From Voacanga thouarsii (Eukaryota > Streptophyta > Magnoliopsida > Gentianales > Apocynaceae): a DNA stretch of 64,000 nt. Shown here one piece after another: positions 10,461 to 22,015 of the stretch (position 1 is the first letter of the stretch; every line of letters begins with the position of its first letter). The stretch spans positions 2,774,001 to 2,838,000 of the forward strand of contig JANUWF010001217.1 in NCBI GenBank assembly GCA_026120185.1, given 5' to 3'. A model generated the notes under the pieces. That model was not told the DNA's origin. It did not search any database and saw only the letters and a list, made by a program, of their open reading frames with translations. The translations under genes and the position numbers were made by a program.

Positions 10461-11802
10461 ATGGAGACTCGTAATTCATTTGAGACATGGTCAAATTTTG
10501 ACTCGGTTTCTGCAGTAGATTTTGATGTATTTTCCTTTCCAAACCAACCGCTTCTACCTAATTCGAACACAGAAGATTTTGATATGTTTTCCTTTCCAAA
10601 CCAACCGCTTCCTCCTAATTTCAGGTGAGATACCTTTGAGGGCTTCCATTTGTTTTTTGTGTGCTTGATAATGAAATTAAACTCTCTTTTGGTTTGTTTT
10701 TGATGTAAATCAGTAGAAGTTTTGAACATACTGCTTTGGACCAAGTTGATCTGCCCCTACAAGAGACTGCTTTTGATACTGTTCCTCTTGATGCTATTCC
10801 TTTGAATGAGGATATGCTTGTGCATGATCCTTTCTACTCTCTAATGGATTTTGAACAAAGCCAGAATATAATTCCAGGTTATTATACATTTAAACATGGA
10901 TTTTGAATGGTATTACTTTTACTGATAATATTTTCTTTTTCTAGGAGAAATAATGAGTGGTCTTGGCAACGAAGTCGGAGTAAGTACTCATGAAATACAT
11001 AATATCGAAGTTCAAGATATTATTGTAGACAAAATTCCTGGGGAGAAGAAGATGATTAAGAGGCAGAGAGAGAAGAAGGGCAATAACTCCCATACACTAT
11101 CAAGAGAAACAATTTCGCAGTACTTTTACCTACCAATCAAGAGCGCAGCCAAAGAACTGAATATTGGCATAACCCGTCTCAAGAAAAGATGTAGGGAGTT
11201 AGGAATTCGTCGATGGCCTCACAGGAAGTTGGTGAGCTTGGAGACCATAATCAAGAATGTTCAGGTTCTCTCTCATACATTCTTATAATTTGCAAGTATG
11301 AAACTATGAAAGATTTATAAGTAAATAACCGATGATATCACTTCGATTTACAGGAGATGCCAAATAAAGAAGAAGGAGGACATATGGCTGAGAAGAAGTT
11401 GAAAGAAGCCATTGCGATACTGGAATGTGAAAAATAGTTGGTGGAAGAAAGTCCTAATACGCAGTTAGAGGACCAAACACAGAAATTGAGACAAGCGTGC
11501 TTCAAGGCAAATATAATAAGAAATTTAATTATAATAAACTTAAGGGGATTATAAAATCCCAAGACTCATTTCGCAGTAATTTTACGGCTAATTCTGCTGC
11601 TAGTCTCGATGCTGGCTCAAAGGGGAAAGAAAAGGAGGAGGATGCCGTAAAAGAGGAGTTGAAGTCTATAATTACTAATTGTTTGTCTTCCTCTAATGTA
11701 AACATTGAAAAAGAACAATTACAAACCTTCATCTTAAATTTGTCAGCTCAATTACAAAAGAGCAACTATAAACATGTATCCTCAAGTTCATATGAACACT
11801 AG
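10461..11802 (+). pseudogene. RWP-RK (RKD-like) transcription factor, captured copy 1
   Basis: Four exons: 10461-10624, 10714-10877, 10945-11264 and 11354-11802, with GT/AG introns in agreeing phases. Exon 1 starts METRNSFETWSNF and holds two acidic FSFPNQP-type repeats. Exon 3 holds the RWP-RK DNA-binding domain (ISQYFYLPIKSAAKELNIG, LKKRCRELGIRRWPHRKL). Exon 4 encodes a coiled-coil-like Glu/Lys tail (EKKLKEAIAILECEK). RKD proteins are nuclear transcription factors tied to egg-cell and embryo identity. The copy is broken in exon 4: a TAG at 11435-11437, where copy 2 has CAG, and a one-base deletion near 11508. The DNA-binding domain is still open, so a truncated protein could in principle be made. 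The gene lies antisense to the copia element that carries it. Confidence 0.85.
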
Positions 11803-11880
11803 TGATATGAATAAAAGATGTGATGATTCTTATTAATGAAAATATTTTTTTTCCCTTATTATCTTTTCTATTCCACTTCA

Positions 11881-12450
11881 GGTGGCCAGTATTTCTCTGT
11901 GATAAGGGAAATATCGAGTGTGTCCATGACCATAACCACGGCCACTGCCACAACTACGACTATAACGATGGCTTCTACTGGAGCCAACAGTATTCACTTC
12001 TGGGAGTGTTGTTGAGCCAGTTCATCTGGTTTCATGATTTCTCAATAATAACTCATGTTAAATCTGTCAATTTTGGATACCCTTTTTCTCAATATTGTTA
12101 CTGCAGGACAATATTCGAGGTATGAAAAGTGGAGAATGTCTTCTCCAATATAACTTTATCAGTAACTTTTTTTCCGTAAAATTTTTAACTAAGATGTAGT
12201 TTTATACATCACGGAGTTCACGGTTTTACAATCTTGCAACTTCAGGTGCAACCATTCATACCGTGCAGTGGGTAGTACGACCATCTTCAGGTGGTCAAAT
12301 CTTTCTTTTTATCCACATGACATATGGATCTCCTTTTTTTTTAGCATTTAGATGCATTTCTGTATGACATATATTTTTTTTTTCCAGAAATATCAAGGGT
12401 TACAAATTCGAATTTAGCGAGATCAATAAATGCGTACCTGTCTTCTGGCT
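11881..12450 (-). pseudogene. copia gag remnant, copy 1
   Basis: The minus strand near 12440 reads DLAKFEFVTLDISGK, the usual start of this gag group. Further on come WLHLKLQDCKTVNS and KPDELAQQHSQ, then an Arg/Gly/His-rich stretch (SRSCGSGRGYGHGH), as found before the zinc knuckle. Several stops and deletions interrupt it. The gag remnant ends where the captured RKD gene begins, at roughly 11805-11880. Confidence 0.7.
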
Positions 12451-12465
12451 TTAATAACGGTAGAG

Positions 12466-12481
12466 ACTCGTGCTGATAACA
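12466..12481 (-). other. primer-binding site of copy 1
   Basis: Directly inside the 5' LTR the minus strand reads TGTTATCAGCACGAG, similar to the initiator tRNA-Met primer site (TGGTATCAGAGC) common in plant copia elements. Confidence 0.6.
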
Positions 12482-12832
12482 TGTTATAAAATTAGGGTAG
12501 TGTTAGAATAAAATCTACACACTACACACTAAGAAAATTCTAACTATTCTTTGCACAAAAAAATTTCTCTTCAAACTTCTCTCTTTCTTTCTCTCACAAT
12601 TCTTTCTCTAATCTTTCTTTCACAAAAATGATGGTGTATTACAAGCTTAGAGAATAACTCTATTTATAGAGCTCTAATTAGTGAAATACATCATGTCATA
12701 CATTATCTTCAACTAATCTCAATTAGTGGTGTCTCCACTAAATAGTGGACATCCATAAAATTCTTCTAATAATTCACATAAATCCATAATTAGTGGAGCC
12801 TCCACTAATTAATGAAGATTCCAATAATTCAT

Positions 12833-12836
<4 letters not shown>
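12482..12836 (-). repeat. 5' LTR of chimeric element copy 1
   Basis: 355 bp, pairs with 7704-8056 and has the same TGTTAT/ATAACA ends. Confidence 0.92.
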
Positions 12837-12882
<46 letters not shown>

Positions 12883-13184
12883 GTTGTGAAAGGCTGATGT
12901 TGTACGTGATAGCACTTGAAACTCTTAAAGTGACAATTAAGTTTACCCTTAGCCACATGGCCTGTTGATGTGATAAATAATTGTTCTTTCAGGAAAAAAA
13001 AAATTGAAAGGTCAACCGACTTAATTTATACACACATTAAAATTTCTCTTAATTAAAAGCATTAATTAACGAATTGAATAATCTAGAATGCATGATATCC
13101 CACGAAAATTGAAAATTACCCCATAATGAAAATTATCCAAATTTAATGAAGTTTATCCATAATTCAAAACCCCATGACTCTTCG

Positions 13185-13254
<70 letters not shown>

Positions 13255-13756
13255 TTGGTGATGAATTTCGTTATTTGTCCTCCTATCATGTAAAGATTGG
13301 TTAAAGATGAAGCTACAACTAACATTTTTTGAGGGATCAACCTTTTATTATTATTATTATTATTATTATTGTTATTATTATTTTTGTATGTTAACCCGAT
13401 GATAAATGCAGTCATTTGGCAGAAATTACTGAAAGATTAGGGCTGTGAAGATATTTCTCATTTCTAGAGATACCCAAATTATGACATTTGAATTTTAAAT
13501 TAAATAAAAATTTACAATATCTATTTTCACGTAAATAAATTTTACCAAAACAACTTAATATAAGTTATACTCTTGGAGTTATCAACCTAGTTATATATAA
13601 AGAGTTACGGAAAGTTTTTGTTACGACATGTGACAACGTCCTGAAGTAATACATGGCAACGTTGAATTTAAATGATTTTTTTTTGAAAAAAAATAAAAGT
13701 TATTTAAATTCATTTAGAATCTTAACTAATTAAGTAATTAAATAAATTAATTAATA
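12837..13756. other. no gene; microsatellites
   Basis: Contains (AT)n at 12837-12873, (AT)n at 13188-13252 and (TTA)n at about 13347-13382. The ORFs crossing these are microsatellite translations. Confidence 0.7.
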
Positions 13757-14290
13757 TTCCCGATTTAAAATACTTGTTCATGAAGCTCTTTACATACAAA
13801 TTAAGGGTATTAAAAATAATATTACAATTTAGATAAAATTCTTATTCTATCCATATTAAAAATATGATAGCTATTAGTTAGTTAAAATTCTTAAGAAGTA
13901 AGAAGAAAAAATAGTTTTAGAAAGTTGTGTAGTTGATTTAGAATAAACGGGGATAAAATAAGAATAAACTAATTATTAATTTTAGAAATATGTATATAAA
14001 TAATTATTTTGAAATAAAATAAAAAAGTTTTATAAACAAATATATTGAGATGGAGGGAGTAAGATATATATGTACTTAATATTAATGTATTGAATCGTGA
14101 GATCATTTGAGATTTCATTTGAAGGTTATTTACATTAATTGAATTCTTGAAGTATGTATTCTTGAAGAACATAATACAAATTTAATAATGACGTCAAAGA
14201 ATTTAAACGAAGAGTATCTTTTTTTTAAAAAAATAAAAATTATCTGAATTAATTTAGAATCTGAATTAATTAAATTAATTAAAAAGATAT
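13655..14290. repeat. ~95-bp direct repeats flanking the MITE
   Basis: 13665-13760 and 14200-14290 share GAATTTAAA, a poly-T/poly-A junction, and TTAGAATCT...AATTAATT in the same order. They lie either side of the MITE at 13757-14061. Confidence 0.5.
13757..14061. mobile_element. mariner-like MITE, family A copy 1
   Basis: About 305 bp, closely similar along its whole length to 22649-22957. It ends in GATGGAGGGAGTA, and the left end (TTCCCGATTTAAAATACTTG) is the degenerate inverse. It is non-coding. Confidence 0.75.
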
Positions 14291-14550
14291 ACATATATTT
14301 AATATTAATACATTAAATCTTAACAATTTGTGCAACATATGGATATTAAACTATTTTTAAATTTTTTTTAGTGATAAATATATACTCAAGATTCCTAATT
14401 AAGAGATATTTGGAAACAAGAAATTTTTTTAAAATAATAATTATTTCGAAATGGAAATGGTATTATATAATTTTAAATGCTTTTGATTAGCATATTTGAA
14501 CTTTCAATGAATACAAATTATTGAAATTAGGTTGCAAAGACATATCTGGC

Positions 14551-14585
<35 letters not shown>

Positions 14586-14610
14586 CTTTTCTTTTCCAAC
14601 GGTTTTTTTT

Positions 14611-15456
14611 TCTCTCTTTTTTACTTTTCTTTCATTCTCCTCTGTCCTTATCTTTTCCATCATTCCTCTAATTCTAGCAATTAACTACGATGTCCAGTGT
14701 CAAAGTTATGCTCGAGGTGTTTGAAAGCATTTCAAGGCACGTCATTAACACCTACTATTTGTTGAGAGGACCTAATTTGAGACCAACATTCGACTATTTC
14801 AATGACTAGTGTTGAAATTATAGAAAGGAAAAGGAGATAGAAGAGGTATGAAGGAATAATGGACTTTTAAAAATTATTAACTATATTGAAGGAATATTTA
14901 CAAATATATAATACTCCCCTTATCTTAAATTATCAATTCACTTTTTAATTTAATTTTTATTTCAAATTATTTGTCTCTTTAAAAAAATTAAGATTTAATA
15001 TTTCAAATTTATCCTTATTTAATACCCACTCATCTCTTTTTATCTGTCTATTTTAATTAAGATTTCTTTCTCAATTTATCTATCCTATTAATAAATCAAG
15101 ATTATATTAATTATTTTTTTATAAATATTCCTTTTTAATACAATAAGTAGTATTGTGTTCTTGTAGTGAGAAATGAAAGTAAATTAAATATACTTATAAT
15201 ATATAAAATTTTAGAATTTAATTATTTCTTAATAAAGAGAGATATTTTTTAAGCGTAAAATAAAAAATATTAATTAATTAATAAAAAAATTTATTTTTTT
15301 TAAATTTATAAATCAATTAAAATAGATAGATAAAATAGATAGAGTAATGAAAGAAAAGTAACTTTGACACTGGACATCGTAGTTAATTGCTAGAATTAGA
15401 GGAATGGTGGAAAAGATAAGACCACAGGAGAACGAAAGAAAAGTAAAAAGAGTCAA
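14611..15456. repeat. ~97-bp inverted repeat enclosing MITE sequence
   Basis: 14611-14708 is the near-exact reverse complement of 15359-15456 (shared core CTAATTCTAGCAATTAACTA). About 650 bp lies between the arms. A transcript could fold into a long hairpin. The left arm lies next to an AT microsatellite at 14555-14583. Confidence 0.8.
14858..15350. repeat. direct duplication unit 1 with nested MITEs
   Basis: Matches 15460-15953 in the same orientation. It holds the left part of one MITE family (TCTTAAATTATCA end, 14917) and a second MITE (about 15023-15348) with TTTTTATCTGTCTATTTTAA / AGATAGATAAA ends. Confidence 0.65.
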
Positions 15457-15459
15457 AAT

Positions 15460-16305
15460 AATGGACTTTAAAAACTATTAACTATATTGAAGGAATATTT
15501 ACAAATACATAATCTTTCTTTCATCTTAAATTATCAGTCTACTTTTTAGTTTAATTTTTGTTCTAAATTATTTATCTTTTTAAAAAAATTAAGATTTAAT
15601 ATTTCAAATTTATCTTTATTTAATACTCCTTCATTTTCATTTATCTGTCTATTTTAATTAAGAATTTTTTTCTAATTTTTTATCCCATTAATAAATCAAG
15701 ATTATATTAATTGCTATTTTTTCATAAATACCCCTCTTTAATACAATGCGTATTGTGCACTTGTAGTGAGAAATGAAAGTAAATTAAATATACATACAAC
15801 ACATAAAGTTTTGGAATTTGATTACTTTTTAATAGAAAGAGAGATTCTTTGAGAGTAAAATAAGAAATGTTGATTAATTAATAAAAAACCTTATTGTTCT
15901 TAAAACTTGTGAATTAGTTAATATAGATAGATAAAAAGGGATGGAGGGAGTAATATTATATTTTCTAAACATATTAAAATATAATGAAAAATTCATTTCA
16001 CGAATTCTGATATTTATACTCATTTCGTTAATTCTTAAGAAATATCAATAGCAATTTGAAGAGAGTTAAATACTTATCAATATTTTGATCTATTTTATAG
16101 TAAGAATTAAATACTTACGAGAAAGAAGTAATTTGAAATTATATTAAAGTTTTAGAATTTGTATACTTTTTAATATAAAGAGAGATATTTATTATTGAAT
16201 TGTAAGGTAAAAATAAAAAAAATTAATTAATTAAAAAAATTATTTTTCTTAATATCTGTATAATTAGTTAAAGTAGACTGATAATTTAGGATGGAGAAAA
16301 TAATT
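15460..16305. mobile_element. direct duplication unit 2: MITE within MITE
   Basis: The outer MITE runs from TCTTAAATTATCAGTCTACT (about 15520) to its inverse AGTAGACTGATAATTTAGGA (16275-16294). The inner MITE is 15625-15953, ending in GGGATGGAGGGAGTA. The first half repeats 14858-15350. Confidence 0.65.
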
Positions 16306-16828
16306 ATATTTTATTTTAGGAAGGGCAGTATTAAAGTGACAATAATTGAAGTGATATATGATAATCTAATTGATTATCAAATAATAGACTAAAGTATTTG
16401 GAAAAGAAATCAACTGAAAAAGATAGGATTCAATTAATGTACTGAAGAGCCATTTAACCAAGCTTAGCCTTTTTGATTGGCATCTGTTAATCAAAATCAC
16501 TTATGCTTAAACATGTTAGAAAAACAGTGGATTGATAGCTGGATGGATCATATAATTTTGGAGCCACTTCACTAGACGAAGAGGAAAAAGAAGACAAATG
16601 TGCCGATTGGACACACATTTGGATAAGACTTGAAATACATGGCGGCTCACTTCTTGTTTTTTGTAGTGAGTTGAATATACAACTCTCACTCTCTCTCTCT
16701 CAGAGTTTTTGTACTATCAGATAATTAAGACCGTCAATAAGCCAGTGGATGATTACTTCAGCCTTTTTCAAAGTGTAAGATGAATGTAAGCCGAAATTTT
16801 AATATCAGAGGAAAGATACAACTTCTTA
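16306..16828. other. no gene recognised
   Basis: AT-rich spacer with a short CT microsatellite at 16683-16702. Confidence 0.4.
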
Positions 16829-16833
16829 TACTT

Positions 16834-17187
16834 TGTTATAAAATTAGGATAGTGTTAGAATAAAATTTACACACTACACACTAAGAAAATTCTAACTATT
16901 CTTTACACAAAAATTTCTCTTCAAACTTCTCTCTTTCTTTTTCTCACAATTCTTTCACTAATTTTTCTTTCACAAAATGATGGTATATTACAAGCTTAGA
17001 GAATAGTTCTATTTATAGAGCTCTAATTAGTGGAATACATCATGGCATACATCATCTTCAACTAATCTCAATTAGTGGTGTCTCCACTAAATGGTGGACA
17101 TCCATAAAAATCTTCTCTAATAATTCACATAAATCTATAATTAGTGGAGCCTCCATTAATTAATAGAGATTTCAATAATTCATAACA
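16834..17187 (-). repeat. 3' LTR of copy 2
   Basis: 354 bp, TGTTAT...ATAACA. The minus-strand polypurine tract GGGGGAG follows at 17188-17196. Confidence 0.92.
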
Positions 17188-17313
17188 CTCCCCCTTGGAT
17201 GTCCATCCATTACATAAAGAATATGCCTCGTTAAAACCTTACTAGATAAAAACTCAGTGGGAAAAAAAAATCTAGTGAAGGAAAAAGAGTACACTATTCT
17301 ATATGTCTGTTTA

Positions 17314-19345
17314 TTACTCCCCCTGATGAGATGATTCATTTAAATCTTTAAACCGACGCATACCGATTTTATATCTCAACTTCTCAAATGTTGTAGTCGG
17401 TAAAGTCTTCGTGAAAATATCTGCGAGGTTATCACATGACCGAATTTGTAGCACATCAATTTCACATTTCTTCTGAAGATCATGAGTAAAGAAGAATTTA
17501 GGTGAAATATGTTTTGTCCGATCTCCTTGAATATATCCTCCTCGTAATTGAGCTATGCAAGCTGCATTGTCTTCATAAAGAGGAGTTGGAATATCTTTGA
17601 TTGATGATAATCCACAACTTTCTCGGATATAATGAATCATGGATCTTAGCCATACACATTCTCGACTTGCTTCATGAATGGCTATAATTTCAGTATGATT
17701 TGAAAAAGTAGTTGCTATAGATTGTTTCGTAGAACGCCATGATATAGCAGTATTTCCACATGTAAATAGATAGCCCGTTTGAGAACGTGCTTTATGTGGA
17801 TCAGATAAATAACCAGCATCTGCATAACCTATCAATGTTGGATTGGTTTTATTTGAATAAAATAATCTGAGATCAATTGTACCTTAGAGATATCGAAGGA
17901 CTTGTTTAATTCCATTCCAATGTCGTCGTGTTGGTGAAGAACTAAATCTTGCTAATAAATTGACAGCAAAAGCAATATCAAGTCGTGTAGTATTAGCAAG
18001 ATACATCAATGCACAAATTGCACTGAGATATGGTACTTCAGGACCAAGGAGTTCTTCATCATTTTCTTGAGGTCGGAAATTATCTTTATCCATATATAAT
18101 GATCGGACGATCATTGGAATACTCAATGGATGTGCTTTGTCCATGTAAAATCTTTTTAGCACTTTTTCTGTATATGTTGATTGATGAATAAATGTTCCAC
18201 TCTCCAGATGTTCAATTTGTAAACCAAGGCAAAATTTGGTTTTACCAAAATCCTTGATTTCGAATTCTCTTTTTAAATAATCAATTGTTTCTTGGAGCTC
18301 TTCAGGAGTTCCAATAAAATTAATATCATCAACATATATAGTTAATATCACAAATTTAGAACCAGATTTCTTAATAAAAACACATGGACATACCTGATCA
18401 TTTTTAAATCCCGCTTTCAATAAATATTCACTAAGACGTGTGAACCACATGCGCCCAGATTGCTTCAGGCCATATAATGATTTCTGCAACTTGATGGAGT
18501 AATTTTTACGAGGATAATGTTTATACGCTTCAGGCATATGAAATCCTTCGGGGATTTTAATGTAAACATCATTTTCTAAATTTTCATACAAGTAAGCAGT
18601 GACAACATCTAATAGGCGCATATCTATCTTTTTATTGCGCTTTCGCACAAATATCCATTTGTAGCCAGCAGGTTATACACCTTCTGGTGTTCGGACTGCA
18701 GGTCCGAAGACTTCACGTTTTGTCAGTGCATTTAACTCCGATTGAATCGCATCTTTCCATTGCAGCCAATCTTTTCTATGCCGACATTCATCAATTGATA
18801 TTGGTTCAGGATCATCATTATCCTGTATAACATCAAGAGATATTATATGCAAACATATGATCAATAATTGTTTCTATCCGATTCCAACTTCTACTGGAAG
18901 TGGTATAATAGATAGAAATTTCAGTGTTACTTTCATTTATGTCTAGTTCTTTGTCATAAGTTTTCTCTTGGTCTTTATCATTCTTTGCTTTAATATGATC
19001 ATTTGGACCATTAATCCTCTCTTCTTTCGAGGATTTTTACCTTTAGAACCAAGAGGTTGGCCATACTTCTGGCATGCTTTTGGCTCAGCAGCTATATGTA
19101 AAATCTTTTGTTCTATTGGAACTTCAATTAGAATAGGAGCATTTATAGCTGGCATATGCGATTTTGTTACTCTTCTAGAGTCAACAAAAGCGTCTGGCAT
19201 TTGATTTGCAATGCTTTACAAATGAATTATCTTTTGAACTTCAAGTTCACACGCGCTTGTATGCGGATCAAGATAATTTAATGATGTTGTCCAATCACGA
19301 TCTTTCTTGTACTGTTTCTGTTCTCCCCCTAATTTAGGGAATAAT
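17314..19345 (-). pseudogene. Ty1-copia RT/RNase H polyprotein remnant, copy 2
   Basis: Broken into several frames: 19200-18943 (linker), 18864-18673 (start of RT), 18648-17884 (RT, YVDD codons at 18336-18325), and 17835-17314 (RNase H and tail). It keeps the RNase H start (GYADAGYLSDPHKARSQTGY) that copy 1 lacks. It lost about 46 codons of RT between the KRN and KIDMRLLD segments that copy 1 keeps. A stop near 18674 and a frame break at 17880 add to the damage. It ends in HQGE and a TAA at 17314, just before the polypurine tract. Confidence 0.85.
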
Positions 19346-19384
19346 GATTTCACAAGAGAATAAGAAAAGAAATATAAAAAAAAT

Positions 19385-19609
19385 GATGACAAGCAGGAAA
19401 TGTAAAAAAAAATATCTCTTTTTTTTTCACTCTTCCCGGTACCGACTTTTCCTCTTCCTCTCTTGTTTTTTTCTTCTCCTCCGACCCTCTACCTACCATC
19501 TACCTCTTTTTCTTCCTCATACAGATATATATATATATATATATGTATCGATATATATCTCAGTTATCAGTCATTAGTAAACATCAAAAACAAAAATCAC
19601 AAAGCAGAT
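19385..19609 (+). promoter_or_regulatory. upstream region of captured RKD copy 2
   Basis: Same CT-rich stretch and AT run (19524-19544, shorter than in copy 1) ahead of the ATG at 19610. Confidence 0.35.
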
Positions 19610-20997
19610 ATGGAGACTCGTAATTCATTTGAGACATGGTCAAATTTTGACTCGGTTTCTGCAACAGATGTTGATGTATTTTTCTTTCCAAACCAACCGC
19701 TTCTACCTAATTCAAACACAGAAGATTTTGATATGTTTTCCTTTCCAAACCAACCACTTCCTCCTAATTTCAGGTGAGATACCTTTGAGGGCTTCCATTT
19801 GTTTTTTGTGTGCTTGATAATGAAATTAAACTCTCTTTTGGTTTGTTTTTGATGTAAATCAGTGGAAGTTTTGAACATACTGCTTTGGACCAAATTGATC
19901 CGCCTCTACAAGAGACTCGCTTTTGATATCTGTTCCTCTTGATGCTATTCCTTTGAATGAGGATATGCTTGTGCATGATCCTTTCTACTCTCTAATGGAT
20001 TTTGAACAAAGCCGAATATGTTTCCAGGTTATTATACATTTAAACATGGATTTTGAATGGTATTACCTTTACTGATATTATTTTCTTTTTCTAGGAGAAA
20101 TAATGAGTGGTCTTGGCAACGAAGTCGGAGTAAGTACTCGTGAAATGCATAATATCGAAGTTCAAGATATTATTGTAGACAAAATTCCTGGGGAGAAGAA
20201 GATGATTAAGAGGCAGAGAGAGAAGAAGGGCAATAACTCCCATATACTATCAAGAGAAACAATTTCGCAGTACTTTTACCTACCAATCAAGAGCGCAACC
20301 AAAGAACTGAATATTGGCATAACCCGTCTCAAGAAAAGATGTAGGGAGTTAAGAATTCGTCGATGGCCTCACAGGAAATTGGTGAGCTTGGAGACCATAA
20401 TCAAGAATGTTCAGGTTCTCTCTCATACATACTTATAATTTGCAAGTATGAAATTATGAAAGATTTATAAGTAAATAACCGATGATATCACTTCGATTTA
20501 CAGGAGATGCAAAATAAAGAAGAAGGAGGACATATGGCTGAGAAGAAGTTGAAAGAAGCCATTGCGATACTGGAATGTGAAAAACAGTTGGTGGAAGAAA
20601 GTCCTAATACGCAGTTAGAGGACCAAACACAGAAATTGAGACAAGCATGCTTCAAGGCCAAAGAGGACCAAACACAGAAATTGAGACAAGCATGCTTCAA
20701 GGCCAAATATAATAAGAAATTTAATTATAATAAATTGAAGGAGATCATAAAATCTCAAGACTCATTTCGCAGTAATTTTACGGTTAATTCTGCTGCTAGT
20801 CTCGATACTGGCTCAAAGGGGAAAGAAAAGGAATAGGATGTCGAAAAAGAGGAGCTGAAGTCCATAATTACTAATTGTTTGTCTTCCTCTAATGTAAATA
20901 TTGAAAAAGAACAATTACAAACCTTCATCTTACATTGTCAGCTCAATTACAAAAGAGCAACTATAAGCATATATCCTCAAGTTCATATGAACACTAG
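19610..20997 (+). pseudogene. RWP-RK (RKD-like) transcription factor, captured copy 2
   Basis: Exons 19610-19773, 19863-20027, 20095-20414 and 20504 to about 20997, with the same splice sites as copy 1. The RWP-RK domain is intact in exon 3 (LKKRCRELRIRRWPHRKL). Exon 2 carries two one-base insertions near 19918 and 19932 and a one-base loss near 20013, so it is frameshifted with an early stop. Exon 4 keeps the CAG codon (20585) that is a stop in copy 1. It has a 45-bp tandem duplication (20620-20709; unit EDQTQKLRQACFKAK) and a TAG at 20834-20836 where copy 1 has GAG. The gene is antisense to the copia element. Its lesions differ from those of copy 1, so the two copies decayed separately after a shared capture. 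Confidence 0.85.
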
Positions 20998-21071
20998 TGA
21001 TATGAATAAAAGATGTGATGCTTATTATTAATGGAAATATCTTTTTCCCTTATTATCTTTTCTGTTCCACT

Positions 21072-21640
21072 TCAGGTGGCCAGTATTTCTCTGTGATAAG
21101 GGAAATATCGAGTGTGTCCATGACCATAACCACGACCACTGCCACAACTACGACTATAACGATGGCTTCTGTTGGAGCCAACAACATTCACTTCTGGGAG
21201 TGCTGTTGAGCCAGTTCATCTTGCTTCATGATTTCTCAATAATAACTCATGTTAAAGCTGTCAATTTTGGATACCCTTTTTCTCGATATTGTTACTGTAG
21301 GACATGAAAAGTGGAGAATGTCTTCTCCAATATAACTTCATCAGTAACTTTTTCTCCGCAAAATTTTTAACTAAGATGTAGTTTTATACATCACGGAGTT
21401 CACGGTTTTACAATCTTGCAACTTCAGGTGCAACCATTCATACCGTGCAGTAGGTAGTACGACCATCTTCAGGTGGTCAAATCTTTCTTTTTATCCACAT
21501 GACATATGAATCCCTTTTTTTTTAGCATTTAGATGCATTTCTGTATGACATATAATTTTTTTTCCAGAAATATCAAGGGCTACAAATTCGAATTTAGCGA
21601 GATCAATAAATGCGTACCTGTCTTCTGGCTTTAATAACGG
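21072..21640 (-). pseudogene. copia gag remnant, copy 2
   Basis: Aligns with 11881-12450: gag start (DLAKFEF) near 21600 and Gly/Arg/His-rich tail near 21120-21160. It is interrupted by stops and short deletions. The primer site (TATCAGCACGAG) lies beside the 5' LTR at 21648-21661. Confidence 0.65.
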
Positions 21641-21661
21641 CAGAGACTCGTGCTGATAACG

Positions 21662-22015
21662 TGTTATAAAATTAGGATAGTGTTAGAATAAAATCTACAC
21701 ACTACACACTAAGAAAATTCTAACTATTCTTTGCACAAAAATTTCTCTTCAAACTTCTCTCTTTCTTTCTCTCACAATTCTTTCACTAATCTTTCTTTTA
21801 CAAAATGATGGTATATTACAAGCTTAGAGAATAACTCTATTTATAGAGCTCTAATTAGTGGAATATATCATGGTATACATCATCTTCAACTAATCTCAAT
21901 TAATGGTGTCTCCACTAAATGGTGGACATCCATAAAAATCTTCTATAATAATTCACATAAATCCATAATCAGTGGAGCCTCCATTAATTAATGGAGATTC
22001 CAATAATTCATAACA
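21662..22015 (-). repeat. 5' LTR of copy 2
   Basis: 354 bp, pairs with 16834-17187; TACTT follows. Confidence 0.92.

Larger units (their letters stand above)
7704..12836 (-). mobile_element. chimeric Ty1-copia element carrying an RKD-like gene, copy 1
   Basis: In element orientation (minus strand) the order is: 5' LTR (12836-12482), primer site, gag remnant, captured RWP-RK gene in antisense, RT/RNase H remnant, polypurine tract, 3' LTR (8056-7704). Protease and most of integrase are absent. LTRs begin TGTTAT and end ATAACA. By hand alignment they differ at about 5 bases plus two 1-base indels, so this insertion is younger than copy 2. The flanks are GT repeats (left) and AT repeats (right); no clean target duplication can be seen, possibly because the insertion is in a microsatellite. 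Confidence 0.85.
16834..22015 (-). mobile_element. chimeric Ty1-copia element carrying an RKD-like gene, copy 2
   Basis: Same architecture as 7704-12836, with a perfect 5-bp target-site duplication TACTT at 16829-16833 and 22016-22020. LTRs are 16834-17187 (3') and 21662-22015 (5'). By hand alignment they differ at about 15 of 354 positions, so this insertion is older than copy 1. The exact ends show that LTRs, polymerase remnant and captured gene moved as one unit. Confidence 0.92.
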
